In this document: piece after piece, positions 56,168-64,000 of the stretch
Layout: the number at the start of each line of letters is the position of its first letter
Numbering within the stretch: position 1 is the stretch's first letter
Source of the DNA: JADJWR01 sp964509545
GTDB taxonomy: Bacteria > Pseudomonadota > Gammaproteobacteria > Burkholderiales > Burkholderiaceae_F
Reading direction: 5' to 3'
NCBI GenBank assembly: GCA_964509545.1
Contig: CAZDXQ010000002.1
Location: 62,001-126,000, forward strand
DNA: 64,000 nucleotides
Made by a program: the position numbers and the translations under genes
The notes under the pieces: generated by a model
The model's database searches: none
Seen by the model: only the letters and a program-made list of their open reading frames with translations
What the model was told of the DNA's origin: nothing

Positions 56168-57695
56168 ACAAATCCTGCCGCCGCCGCAGCCAGGCGGCGA
56201 GCCTTCCGCCCGCGTCGGCCGGCAGGTGCAGCCCGAGCTTGCTCCGCCGCCACAGGATGTCTTCGGCCGTCTGCGCCCATTCCTTTGCGATCAGATACTC
56301 GACCTCGATCGCGAACAGGCCCGAGACGATCTCCTCGCCGAGCTGCGCCATCGAGGCTGCATCGCCGAGCATCGCCTCCATGCGCGTGCCGTAGGCGCGC
56401 GCATAGCGGCGCAGCAGGGCCTGCGGCAGCCACGGCCAACGCTGCGCCTGGACGAGGCAGAACTGCTCGAAATCGGCCATCGGGTTGCCGCTCGCCTTGA
56501 TCCGCGCGCCGAGATCGCCGCCGGGCAAAGGCGCCTTCATCGTCCAGCCGGCGGTGCGGATGCCCAGCGGTCGCGCCAGCAGTTCGACGGCTTCCTCGGC
56601 GAGCGCGCGATAGGTCGTGATCTTGCCGCCCCAGACCGACAGCAGCGGCGCGCCGTCGGCATCGAGTTCGAGTTTGTAGTCGCGGGTGATCGACGACGCA
56701 TCGGCACCGTCGTCGAGCAGCGGCCGCACGCCGGAGTAGGTCCAGACGACGTCGTCCGGGGTGATCTGCCGGCTGAGGTAACGGTTGATCATCGTGCACA
56801 GGTAGTCGACCTCGCCCGCGTCGGCGTGCGCCTCGCCCGGATCGCCGCCGATCTCGACGTCGGTCGTGCCGATCAAGGTGAAATCGCGTTCGAACGGAAT
56901 GGCGAAGACGATGCGTTTGTCCGGGTTCTGGAAGATGTACGCATACGGGTGGTCGAACAGCCGGCGCACGACGATATGGCTGCCCTTGACCAGCCGCAGG
57001 TGCTGGATGTGCGGCCACGCGGCCGCCTCGCGCAGGAAGATCGCCGCCCACGGTCCGGCAGCGTTGACCACGGCGCGCGAGCGCACCGTCAGCCGGCGGC
57101 CGTCGCCCGTCTGCAGCTGCGCCGTCCAGGTCGGTCCTTCGCGACGCACCGAGGTGCAGCGCGTGCGCGTCAGCACTTCGGCGCCGCGCTCGCGCGCGTC
57201 CATCGCATTCAGGACGACCAGCCGCGCATCGTCGACCCAGCCGTCGGAATACATGATGCCGGCACGCCACTGCGCCTTCAGCGGCGCCCCGGCGTCGTGC
57301 CGGCGCAGGTCGACAGTCTCGGAACCCGGCAGGATCTCGCGCCGAGCCAGATGGTCGTACAGGAACAGCCCCATTCGGATCATCCACACCGGACGCATCG
57401 ACGGGTCGTGCGGGATCAGGAAGCGCAGCGGCCAGACGATGTGCGGCGCGTTGCGCAGAAGCACCTCGCGCTCGGCCAGCGACTTGCGCACCAGCCCGAA
57501 CTCGTAGTGCTCGAGGTAGCGCAGCCCGCCGTGGACCAGCTTGGTCGACGACGACGAGGTCGCCGCGCCGAGGTCGTCCTTCTCCGCCAGCAGAACCTTC
57601 AGGCCGCGGCCGGCGGCATCGCGGGCAATGCCGACGCCGTTGATGCCGCCGCCGACGATCAGCAGGTCATAAACGATCTGTTCTTCTTGCTTCAT
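56142..57695 (-). CDS. glpD: glycerol-3-phosphate dehydrogenase, aerobic
   Basis: Membrane-associated FAD enzyme that oxidises glycerol 3-phosphate and reduces quinone, 517 residues. The dinucleotide fold is LLIVGGGINGVGIARDAAGRG, and SSSSTKLVHGGLRYLEHYEF and FAIPFERDFTLIGTTD are GlpD landmarks. It begins 19 bases after polA on the same strand, with no other glycerol gene nearby. Its 3' end overlaps the tldE-like gene by 26 bases. Confidence 0.96.
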   Translation of the reverse strand: MKQEEQIVYDLLIVGGGINGVGIARDAAGRGLKVLLAEKDDLGAATSSSSTKLVHGGLRYLEHYEFGLVRKSLAEREVLLRNAPHIVWPLRFLIPHDPSMRPVWMIRMGLFLYDHLARREILPGSETVDLRRHDAGAPLKAQWRAGIMYSDGWVDDARLVVLNAMDARERGAEVLTRTRCTSVRREGPTWTAQLQTGDGRRLTVRSRAVVNAAGPWAAIFLREAAAWPHIQHLRLVKGSHIVVRRLFDHPYAYIFQNPDKRIVFAIPFERDFTLIGTTDVEIGGDPGEAHADAGEVDYLCTMINRYLSRQITPDDVVWTYSGVRPLLDDGADASSITRDYKLELDADGAPLLSVWGGKITTYRALAEEAVELLARPLGIRTAGWTMKAPLPGGDLGARIKASGNPMADFEQFCLVQAQRWPWLPQALLRRYARAYGTRMEAMLGDAASMAQLGEEIVSGLFAIEVEYLIAKEWAQTAEDILWRRSKLGLHLPADAGGRLAAWLRRRQDLSTRSAATA

Positions 57696-57714
57696 CGATT
57701 CGATCCGCGCGCAT

Positions 57715-60462
57715 TCAATGAGCCTGATCCCAGTTCTCGCCCTCGCCGACCTCGGCCAGCAGCGGCACCTTCAGCTGCGCCACGCCGCTCATCAGCGCCG
57801 GCACCTGTGCACGGACCTGGGCAAGCTCGGCCTGCGGCACCTCGAACACCAGTTCGTCGTGCACCTGCATGATCAGGCGCGTTGCCAGCCGCTCGCGCAG
57901 CAGCCAGCCGTGCACGGCAATCATCGCCAGCTTGATCAGATCCGCCGCAGTGCCCTGCATCGGCGCATTGATCGCCGCGCGCTCGGCCGCCGCGCGGCGC
58001 GGGCCGTTCGGCGAGTTGATCTCGGGCAGCCAAAGCCGGCGGCCGAACACCGTTTCGACGTAACCCTGGCGCCGCGCCAGCTCGCGCGTGCGCTCCATGT
58101 ACCTCGACACGCCGGGATAGCGGGTGAAATAGCGCTCGATGAAGCTGCGCGCGATGTCCTTGTCGATGCCCAGATTGGACGCCAGACCATACGCGCTCAT
58201 GCCGTAGATCAAACCGAAATTGATCACCTTTGCATAGCGCCGCTGCTCGCTCGACACCTCGACCAGCGGCACGCCGAAGACCTCGCTGGCGGTGGCACGG
58301 TGGATGTCCTCGCCGGCGGCGAAGGCCGCGAGCAGCCCTTCGTCGCCGCTGATGTGCGCCATGATGCGCAGTTCGATCTGCGAATAATCGGCCGAGACGA
58401 TGCGGCTGCTCGGCGGCGCGATGAACGCCTCGCGGATGCGGCGCCCCTCGGCGGTGCGGATCGGGATGTTTTGCAGGTTCGGCTCGCTGGAGGCGAGCCT
58501 GCCGGTGACCGCGATCGCCTGGCCGTAGCTGGTGTGCACGCGGCCGGTGACCGGGTCGACGCTGGCAGCCAGCTTGTCGCAGTAGGTCGATTTCAGCTTG
58601 GCCAGTCCGCGGTGTTCCAGCAGCACCTTCGGCAGCGGATAGTCCTCGGCCAGCTTCTCCAGCACTTCCTCGTCGGTCGACGGCGCGCCGCTGGCGGTCT
58701 TCTTGGTCACCGGCAGCTTGAGCACGCCGAACAGGACCTCGCCGATCTGCTTCGGGCTGCCGAGGTTGAACGGCTGGCCGGCCAGTTCCTGCGCCCTCGC
58801 CTCGAGTTCAGCCAGCCGCCGGGCGATCTGCGCGCTCTGCGCCGCCAGCCGCTCACGGTCGACGAGCACGCCGATCCGTTCCATCTCGAACAGGATCTTC
58901 GACACCGGCATCTCGATCGATTCATAGACGTAACGCAGCGCGGCGGCCGACTCGACGCGCGGCCACAGCGACTGGTGCAGGGCGAGGGTGACCTCGGCAT
59001 CCTCGGCCGCGTACTCGGTGGCGCGCTCGACCGCGACCTCGTCGAAGCCGATCTGGCTGGCGCCCTTGCCGCAGACATCCTCGTACCTGATCGTCGTGCG
59101 GCCGAGGTGCCGTTCGGCCAGATCGTCCATGTTGTGGCTGCGATGCGCCTCCAGCACGTAGCTCTGCAGCATCGTGTCGTGGGCGATGCCGGCCAGCCGG
59201 ATGCCGTGGTTGGCGAAGACGTGCGCGTCGTATTTCAGGTGCTGGCCGACCTTCTTGTGCTGCTCGCTTTCCAGCCATGGGCGCAGCGCCTGCAGCGCGG
59301 CGTCGAAAGGCAGCTGCTCCGGCGCGCCCGGATAGCGGTGCGCCAGCGGGATGTAGCAGGCGAGGTTGCCGTGCTCGGCGGCGACGCCCAGCGAGATGCC
59401 GACCAGTCTCGCCGCCATCGGGTCGAGCGAGGTCGTCTCCGTATCCAGCGCCGTCAGCGGCGCGGCGCTGATCATCGCCACCCAGCGCTGCAGTTGCGCC
59501 GCCGTGAGCACCGTTTCGTAGGCCGGTCGCGCCGGCACCGCCGTGGCCGCAGCGGCAGCTTCGGCTGACGCCGCGGCGGCCGCCGGCACCGCGGGATCCG
59601 CCGGCGCGCTTTCCTGCAGGTCCTTCAGGAATGTGCGGAACTCCCAGCGCGTAAACAGTTCGCGCAGCCGCCGCTCGTCCGGCGGGCGCACGGCGAGCGA
59701 GTCGAAGTGCGGCAGCTGTGCCGACAGGTCGCCATCCGTGCGCACCGTCACCAGAGTGCGCGCGGTCGGCAGCCAGCCGAGCGCGGCGCGCAGGTTCTCG
59801 CCGACCTTGCCGCCGATTCTGTCCGCATTGGCGACGATGGCATCGAGGCTGCCGTATTCGGCCAGCCATCTGGCGGCGGTCTTCGGCCCGACCTTGTCGA
59901 CGCCGGGAACATTGTCGACGCTGTCGCCGACCAGCGTGAGGAAGTCGACGATTCTCTCCGGCGGCACGCCGAACTTGGCGATCACGCCGTCGACGTCGAG
60001 CCGTTCGCCGCTCATCGTGTTCACCAGCGTCACGTGTTCGTTGACCAGCTGCGCCAAATCCTTGTCGCCGGTGGAGATCACCGTTCGCACGCCCTGCCTT
60101 TCGGCCTCGCGCGCCAGGGTGCCGATGACGTCGTCGGCCTCGATGCCCTCGATCTCCAGGATCGGCCAGCCGAGTGCGGCGGCGGCTTCGTGGATCGGCG
60201 CGATCTGCGCCGCCAGGTCGGGCGGCATCGGCGGCCGCTGCGCCTTGTACTGGGGATACAGGTCGTCGCGGAAGGTCTTGCCCTTGGCATCGAAGACGCA
60301 GGCGCAGTAGTCGTGCGGCACCTGCGCGCGCAACGTGCGCAGCATGCCGATGAAGCCGCGCAGCGCCCCCGTCGGTTCGCCTTCGGCCGTTCGGAGGTCC
60401 GGCAGCGCATGGAAAGCGCGGTATAAGTAACTCGATCCGTCGACGAGAAGCAGCGTCTTCAA
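57715..60462 (-). CDS. polA: DNA polymerase I
   Basis: DNA repair and Okazaki-fragment polymerase, 915 residues. Three domains: 5'-3' exonuclease (start KTLLLVDGSSYLYRAF), 3'-5' exonuclease (DTETTSLDP, Asp/Glu kept) and polymerase (motif A DYSQIELRIMAH, motif B KVINFGLIYGMS, motif C VHDELVFE). The domain order and exact N-terminus put the start at TTG 60462; the open frame further up to 60870 overlaps the LOG gene and has no family match. The TTG lies only 12 bases from the divergent LOG start. Confidence 0.95.
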   Translation of the reverse strand: MKTLLLVDGSSYLYRAFHALPDLRTAEGEPTGALRGFIGMLRTLRAQVPHDYCACVFDAKGKTFRDDLYPQYKAQRPPMPPDLAAQIAPIHEAAAALGWPILEIEGIEADDVIGTLAREAERQGVRTVISTGDKDLAQLVNEHVTLVNTMSGERLDVDGVIAKFGVPPERIVDFLTLVGDSVDNVPGVDKVGPKTAARWLAEYGSLDAIVANADRIGGKVGENLRAALGWLPTARTLVTVRTDGDLSAQLPHFDSLAVRPPDERRLRELFTRWEFRTFLKDLQESAPADPAVPAAAAASAEAAAAATAVPARPAYETVLTAAQLQRWVAMISAAPLTALDTETTSLDPMAARLVGISLGVAAEHGNLACYIPLAHRYPGAPEQLPFDAALQALRPWLESEQHKKVGQHLKYDAHVFANHGIRLAGIAHDTMLQSYVLEAHRSHNMDDLAERHLGRTTIRYEDVCGKGASQIGFDEVAVERATEYAAEDAEVTLALHQSLWPRVESAAALRYVYESIEMPVSKILFEMERIGVLVDRERLAAQSAQIARRLAELEARAQELAGQPFNLGSPKQIGEVLFGVLKLPVTKKTASGAPSTDEEVLEKLAEDYPLPKVLLEHRGLAKLKSTYCDKLAASVDPVTGRVHTSYGQAIAVTGRLASSEPNLQNIPIRTAEGRRIREAFIAPPSSRIVSADYSQIELRIMAHISGDEGLLAAFAAGEDIHRATASEVFGVPLVEVSSEQRRYAKVINFGLIYGMSAYGLASNLGIDKDIARSFIERYFTRYPGVSRYMERTRELARRQGYVETVFGRRLWLPEINSPNGPRRAAAERAAINAPMQGTAADLIKLAMIAVHGWLLRERLATRLIMQVHDELVFEVPQAELAQVRAQVPALMSGVAQLKVPLLAEVGEGENWDQAH

Positions 60463-60474
60463 GGAGGTCCCCGG

Positions 60475-61212
60475 ATGCTTGATCGTCAGAAGAACATTCC
60501 GTCGTTGCGCGCAGTGACGATGCCCGAACGGGCCACCAGCCAGAAGGCGCGCGAATCCTGGCATCTGTGGGGGATTATCTCGGAGTTCACCGAAGCCACC
60601 GAGCGGCTTTCGGAAATCCGGCCGGCGGTGTCGATCTTCGGTAGCGCTCGGCTGAAGGAGGACTCGCCCGTCTACCAGCAGACCGTTCGCATCGCGCGAA
60701 AGCTGTCCGATGCCGGCTTCGCCGTGATCAGCGGCGGCGGACCCGGGGTGATGGAAGCCGCCAACCGCGGCGCCTTCGCCGGCCGTTCGCCGTCGGTCGG
60801 CCTGAACATCGAGCTGCCGTTCGAGCAGCACGGCAACGAGTACCAGGACATCGCGTTGCGCTTCCGCCATTTTTTCGCGCGCAAGGTGGCGTTCGTCAAA
60901 TACGCCGCCGCCTACGTGGTGATGCCGGGCGGCTTCGGCACGCTCGACGAGTTGTTCGAGGCGCTGACGCTGATCCAGACCCGCAAGGGCCGCCGCATCC
61001 CGATCATCCTCGTCGGCAACGGCTTCTGGAGCGGGCTGCTGGGATGGATGCGCGACACGCTGGTGGCGCGCGGCATGATCGATGCCGCCGACATCGACCT
61101 GATGAAGCCCGTCGACGAAGACGACGCGGTGGTCGACGCGATCTTCGACTTCTACGAGGCGCGCGGCTTCGCGCAGAGCGCCTCCGAACGCGAGCTGATG
61201 CTGTATCTGTGA
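60475..61212 (+). CDS. LOG-family (TIGR00730) phosphoribohydrolase-like protein
   Basis: A 245-residue Rossmann-fold protein of the 'lonely guy' family; members cleave nucleoside 5'-monophosphates such as cytokinin nucleotides. The family motif is MPGGFGTLDELFEALT, with GGGPGVMEAANRGA earlier. The ATG at 60475 has AAGGAGGT (60461-60468) six bases upstream. That ribosome-binding site overlaps the polA TTG start codon on the other strand. A later ATG at 60520 would remove the unconserved leader. Confidence 0.92.
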   Translation: MLDRQKNIPSLRAVTMPERATSQKARESWHLWGIISEFTEATERLSEIRPAVSIFGSARLKEDSPVYQQTVRIARKLSDAGFAVISGGGPGVMEAANRGAFAGRSPSVGLNIELPFEQHGNEYQDIALRFRHFFARKVAFVKYAAAYVVMPGGFGTLDELFEALTLIQTRKGRRIPIILVGNGFWSGLLGWMRDTLVARGMIDAADIDLMKPVDEDDAVVDAIFDFYEARGFAQSASERELMLYL

Positions 61213-61240
61213 GCAGCCGGCAGCGGCTTACAATGGCCGC

Positions 61241-61579
61241 ATGAGGGCGAAACTGTCGATCCTCGCCGCTTCGCTGCTTGCCGCAATCACCGCGGCGGCA
61301 CAGCCGGCGTCGCCGCCGCCAACCCCCGCGCCACGGCCCGCCGCCGCCGCGGACGATCTGCATGAACACGAAGCGGCGCCGGTCGGGCACGAATCGACAT
61401 TGCCCTGGCCGCGCATCGAACAGCTGCGGCGCGGCAACCGGGTCAGCGAAGTGCGCGTCACCAGCGCCAGCGGCGAGCACCGCTACACGATGGTCAACCG
61501 CGAGGGCCGAGCGCCGCTGTCGACGCAGGAGCTCAGTTCCGGGCTGTCGGCGCCGCGTTTCTTCAAGATCGAGTTCTGA
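61241..61579 (+). CDS. DUF2782 secreted protein
   Basis: A 112-residue exported protein, signal peptide ending AAAQP, of a family usual beside polA and thrB in betaproteobacteria. The mature core is LPWPRIEQLRRGNRVSEVRV, HRYTMVNREGRAP and the end RFFKIEF. Function unknown; the periplasmic part is small. It lies 28 bases after the LOG gene and 87 before thrB, likely one transcript. Confidence 0.88.
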   Translation: MRAKLSILAASLLAAITAAAQPASPPPTPAPRPAAAADDLHEHEAAPVGHESTLPWPRIEQLRRGNRVSEVRVTSASGEHRYTMVNREGRAPLSTQELSSGLSAPRFFKIEF

Positions 61580-61666
61580 GTGCGTGTCCCGCAGTTCCGG
61601 CGCCGCGGCGCGCGGCATCGCCGTGTCTAAGGCGGCCAGCGGCGTGCGCACGCCCGGGATGACAAC

Positions 61667-62626
61667 GTGGCCGTCTACACCGCGCTGACCGACGCCGAGG
61701 TCGAGCGGCTGCTGCAGCAGTATTCGCTCGGCGGCCTGAAGGCGCTGCAGGGAATCACCTCCGGCATCGAGAACAGCAATTTCTTTCTCACCACCGATGC
61801 CGGCGAGTTCGTGCTGACCGTCTTCGAGCGGCTCGGCTTTGCCCAGTTGCCGTTCTATCTGGCGCTGATGCAGCACCTGGCGCGGCGCGGATTGCCGGTG
61901 CCGACGCCATGCGAAACGCGCGCCGGGGCGCTGCTGGCCGAGGCGCGCGGCAAGCCGGTGGCCATCGTCGAGAGGGTGCCAGGGCGTTCGATCGAAACGC
62001 CGACGGCGGAACACTGCGCCGCCGTCGGCGACCTGCTCGCCCGCATGCATCTGCAGGCCAGGGACTTCCCGCGCTTCCAGCCGAACCTGCGCGGCATCGG
62101 CTGGTGGAAGGACGCGCTGGCCCGCCTCGAACCGAAACTGCCGGATGAGACGTTTCACGAACTCGCCGAGGAAGTGATCTTCCAGGACACGTTCTTCCGC
62201 AGTGCCGCCTTCGAGCGCCTGCCGAGCGGGCCGATCCATGGCGACCTGTTCCGCGACAACGTGCTGTGGCTGGACGGTCGTATCGGCGGCGTGATCGACT
62301 TCTACTTCGCCGGCTGCAGCCTGTGGCTGTACGACCTGGCGGTGACGGTCAACGACTGGTGCGTCGACCCCGCCAGCGCCGAGTTCGACCTGCCGCGGGC
62401 GCAGGCCCTGCTCGACGCCTACCATGCAGTGCGGCCGCTGACGGAACTGGAGCACGAGTGCTGGCGCACCGTGCTGCGCGCCGCGGCGCTGCGCTTCTGG
62501 ATCTCCCGCCTGTATGACCTGCACCTGCCGCGTCGCGCGCACGCGTTGCGGCCGCACGACCCGGGCCGGTTCGAAATCACGCTGAGAAGACGCAGGAGCG
62601 AACGGACGCTGCCGTGGCCCGCCTGA
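61667..62626 (+). CDS. thrB: homoserine kinase (aminoglycoside-kinase fold)
   Basis: Phosphorylates homoserine in threonine synthesis. This 319-residue type has the APH/choline-kinase fold, not the GHMP fold of E. coli ThrB. Landmarks: GITSGIENSNFFLTT, catalytic PIHGDLFRDNVLW and the Mg-binding VIDFYFAG. It starts at GTG 61667. The BPSS1780 gene follows after 38 bases. Confidence 0.94.
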   Translation: MAVYTALTDAEVERLLQQYSLGGLKALQGITSGIENSNFFLTTDAGEFVLTVFERLGFAQLPFYLALMQHLARRGLPVPTPCETRAGALLAEARGKPVAIVERVPGRSIETPTAEHCAAVGDLLARMHLQARDFPRFQPNLRGIGWWKDALARLEPKLPDETFHELAEEVIFQDTFFRSAAFERLPSGPIHGDLFRDNVLWLDGRIGGVIDFYFAGCSLWLYDLAVTVNDWCVDPASAEFDLPRAQALLDAYHAVRPLTELEHECWRTVLRAAALRFWISRLYDLHLPRRAHALRPHDPGRFEITLRRRRSERTLPWPA

Positions 62627-62664
62627 TCGCGGCGCGACAACGCCCTGCAAAATAAGATCCGACG

Positions 62665-63405
62665 ATGCAGATCAACATGTTGCCGGCGCGTGCCGGCCTG
62701 TCCTGGCTGCGCGAGGGCCTGCGCCTGTTCGGCCGCCAGCCGGTCGGCTTGCCGGCGATGGTCGTCGTCTACCTGATGATGCTGCTGGCGCCGGCGCTTC
62801 TGCCGGTAATCGGCATCGCCATCTCCGGCGTGCTGGCGCCGTTTGCATCATTGGGACTGCTCACCGCCTGCCGTGACGTGGCCGAAGGGCGGATGCCGAC
62901 ACCGGTGGCCTTCGCCCAGCCGTTCCGCGCCGGCCCTGCACGCACGCAGATGCTTCGCCTGGGCATCATCAACGCCATATTGCTGCTGCTCGTCGCTACG
63001 CTGGCGGCCGTGCTCGCCCCCGAGCCTGGCGGCGATCAGCCGCAGTCGCTGCCGGACCTGCCGCTGTCGGCGCTGCTGCTGCAACTGACGCTGTACCTGC
63101 CGGTGATGGCGCTGATGTGGTTCGCGCCGGTCCTTGCCGGCTGGCATGCGATGACGCCGGGCAAGGCCATGTTCGGTAGCGTCGTCGCCTGCTGGCGCAA
63201 CCTCGGCGCGATGCTGATCTTCGGCGTCGCCGCCAGCGTCATGACGCTGCTGATCAGCGTCGCCGCCGTGATGCTGCTGACCTCGATGACCAGTTCGCGC
63301 GAACTGATGTCGATCCTGATGGCACCGCTGGCGCTGGTCCTGATGAGCATCGTGCAGGCGAGCCTGTACCCGATGTACGTCGGCATCTTCAGCGACCGCA
63401 CGTAG
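62665..63405 (+). CDS. BPSS1780-family membrane protein
   Basis: A 246-residue inner-membrane protein with about five or six helices (such as AMVVVYLMMLLAPALLPVIG). The start MLPARAGLSWLREGLRLFGR and APVLAGWHAMTPGKAMFGSV are typical of the family. Function unknown. It follows thrB closely and converges on uvrD with 79 bases between, in which no terminator is clear. Confidence 0.82.
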   Translation: MQINMLPARAGLSWLREGLRLFGRQPVGLPAMVVVYLMMLLAPALLPVIGIAISGVLAPFASLGLLTACRDVAEGRMPTPVAFAQPFRAGPARTQMLRLGIINAILLLLVATLAAVLAPEPGGDQPQSLPDLPLSALLLQLTLYLPVMALMWFAPVLAGWHAMTPGKAMFGSVVACWRNLGAMLIFGVAASVMTLLISVAAVMLLTSMTSSRELMSILMAPLALVLMSIVQASLYPMYVGIFSDRT

Positions 63406-63484
63406 CGTCGCCTCTCGGCTCTCGCCGAAGTCGCCGCGATCGCCGCTGCCCGCGGCTGAAGCGCCGTCGAAGGGCGCTGCCGCG

Positions 63485-64000
63485 TCAGCCGGCAGCCTCC
63501 AGCCTGGCGATCGACAGCAGCAGTTCCTTGATCCCCTGCGCGCCGAAGTTGATCTTCGCCCGCGCGTCGGTTCCTGAGCCTTCGAGTCGGATGATCACGC
63601 CTTCGCCGAAGCGCGCATGGCGCACGGTCTGGCCGATGCGGTAGCCGCTGCGCTCTGCAGCTGTGAGCGACGGGGCCCCGGCCGTCGCCGCGGGCTGCGC
63701 CCCGGCATCGTGCCAGGCGCCGTAGCGCAGCGCGGCCGCCTCGCGCAGGCGCGGCGTCAGCCACTTCAGGCTGCCTTCGGGCAGTTCGCCGATGAAGCGC
63801 GATCTGATGCCATAACGTGTCTGCCCGTGCAGCATCCGGCTTTGCGCGAATGACAGGTACAGCCGCCGCCGGGCGCGCGTGATCGCCACGTACATCAGCC
63901 GCCGCTCCTCTTCCAGACCATCGAGTTCCTGCATGCTGTTCTCGTGCGGGAACAGGCCCTCTTCGAGCCCGGTGATGAACACCGCATGGAACTCCAGCCC
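63485..64000 (-). CDS. uvrD: DNA helicase II, 3' part (runs off the window)
   Basis: C-terminal part of a superfamily 1 DNA helicase for excision and mismatch repair; the gene continues past 64000. Helicase motifs V and VI are seen: LEFHAVFITGLEEGLFPH and RRLMYVAITRARRRLYLSFA. The end has the UvrD-type Tudor-like tail (YRIGQTVRHARFGEGVIIRL). About 170 of an expected 750-790 residues are present, so motifs I-IV cannot be judged. Confidence 0.93.
   Translation of the reverse strand, partial: GLEFHAVFITGLEEGLFPHENSMQELDGLEEERRLMYVAITRARRRLYLSFAQSRMLHGQTRYGIRSRFIGELPEGSLKWLTPRLREAAALRYGAWHDAGAQPAATAGAPSLTAAERSGYRIGQTVRHARFGEGVIIRLEGSGTDARAKINFGAQGIKELLLSIARLEAAG

Noticed and set aside
57696..57714. 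glpD as part of a glycerol operon with polA
   Set aside because: The genes are 19 bases apart and may share a transcript, but nothing supports a functional link.

Overview
The window looks like chromosomal DNA of a high-GC betaproteobacterium, most likely Burkholderiales. Evidence: a homodimeric AceE beside a FixL/FixJ-type two-component system, a Bug-family (TctC) binding protein, the small families DUF3579, DUF2782 and BPSS1780 that are typical of this class, a DUF2782-thrB pair beside polA, and a divergent murJ/rpsT pair. No rRNA, tRNA, CRISPR array, transposase or phage gene was seen. Genes are dense and several operons have ATGA or TGATG start/stop overlaps.

Layout. (1) 1-6.0 kb: aceE on the minus strand, divergent from a membrane sensor kinase and a FixJ-like regulator. 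(2) 6.0-9.7 kb: oligopeptidase A, a secreted DUF4124/glutaredoxin-like protein and exonuclease III. (3) 10.0-11.1 kb: two tandem, related mini-proteins with calcium-binding nonapeptide repeats. (4) 11.5-21.0 kb: a CoA-thioester island. A TetR regulator with its own operator-like site precedes a split B12-dependent acyl-CoA mutase (small B12 subunit and a very divergent large subunit), a MeaB-type GTPase fused to a nitroreductase, and a PaaI-type thioesterase. An NTF2-like protein, a flavin-reductase-like protein, a secreted orphan, a fused CoA-transferase and a short-chain dehydrogenase follow. (5) 21.1-26.4 kb: gamma-glutamyltransferase, a peroxiredoxin, a SirB1-like protein, murJ and rpsT. 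(6) 26.5-36.8 kb: DUF3579, a PLP amino-acid decarboxylase and an arginine cluster (argD, argF, argG) interrupted by a VOC protein and a Bug protein, then an acyl-CoA ligase and a thioesterase. (7) 37-42.4 kb: a TAXI-type TRAP transporter (receptor and fused permease) and a DUF885 lipoprotein. (8) 42.5-49.5 kb, minus strand: a histone-deacetylase-family remnant, a ThDP enzyme, and xseB-ispA-dxs-GATase-murB. (9) 49.6-56.2 kb: a DMT transporter, a sulfurtransferase, a ZIP transporter, a dienelactone hydrolase and a TldD/TldE-like pair. (10) 56-64 kb: glpD, polA, a LOG-family protein, DUF2782, thrB, a BPSS1780 membrane protein and the 3' part of uvrD.

How the genes work together. argD, argF and argG form the ornithine-to-arginine branch. 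dxs and ispA supply isoprenoid precursors next to murB. The TetR/mutase/GTPase/thioesterase genes are spaced as one operon and probably rearrange one branched or unusual acyl-CoA whose identity the sequence does not give.

Most notable: the divergent mutase whose chaperone is fused to a nitroreductase; and the end of argF, where the last 21 codons are present twice around three palindromes in a different but open frame. Also notable are terminator-like hairpins in the leaders of argD and tldD, a collapsed histone-deacetylase-family gene, and polA/LOG start codons only 12 bp apart.
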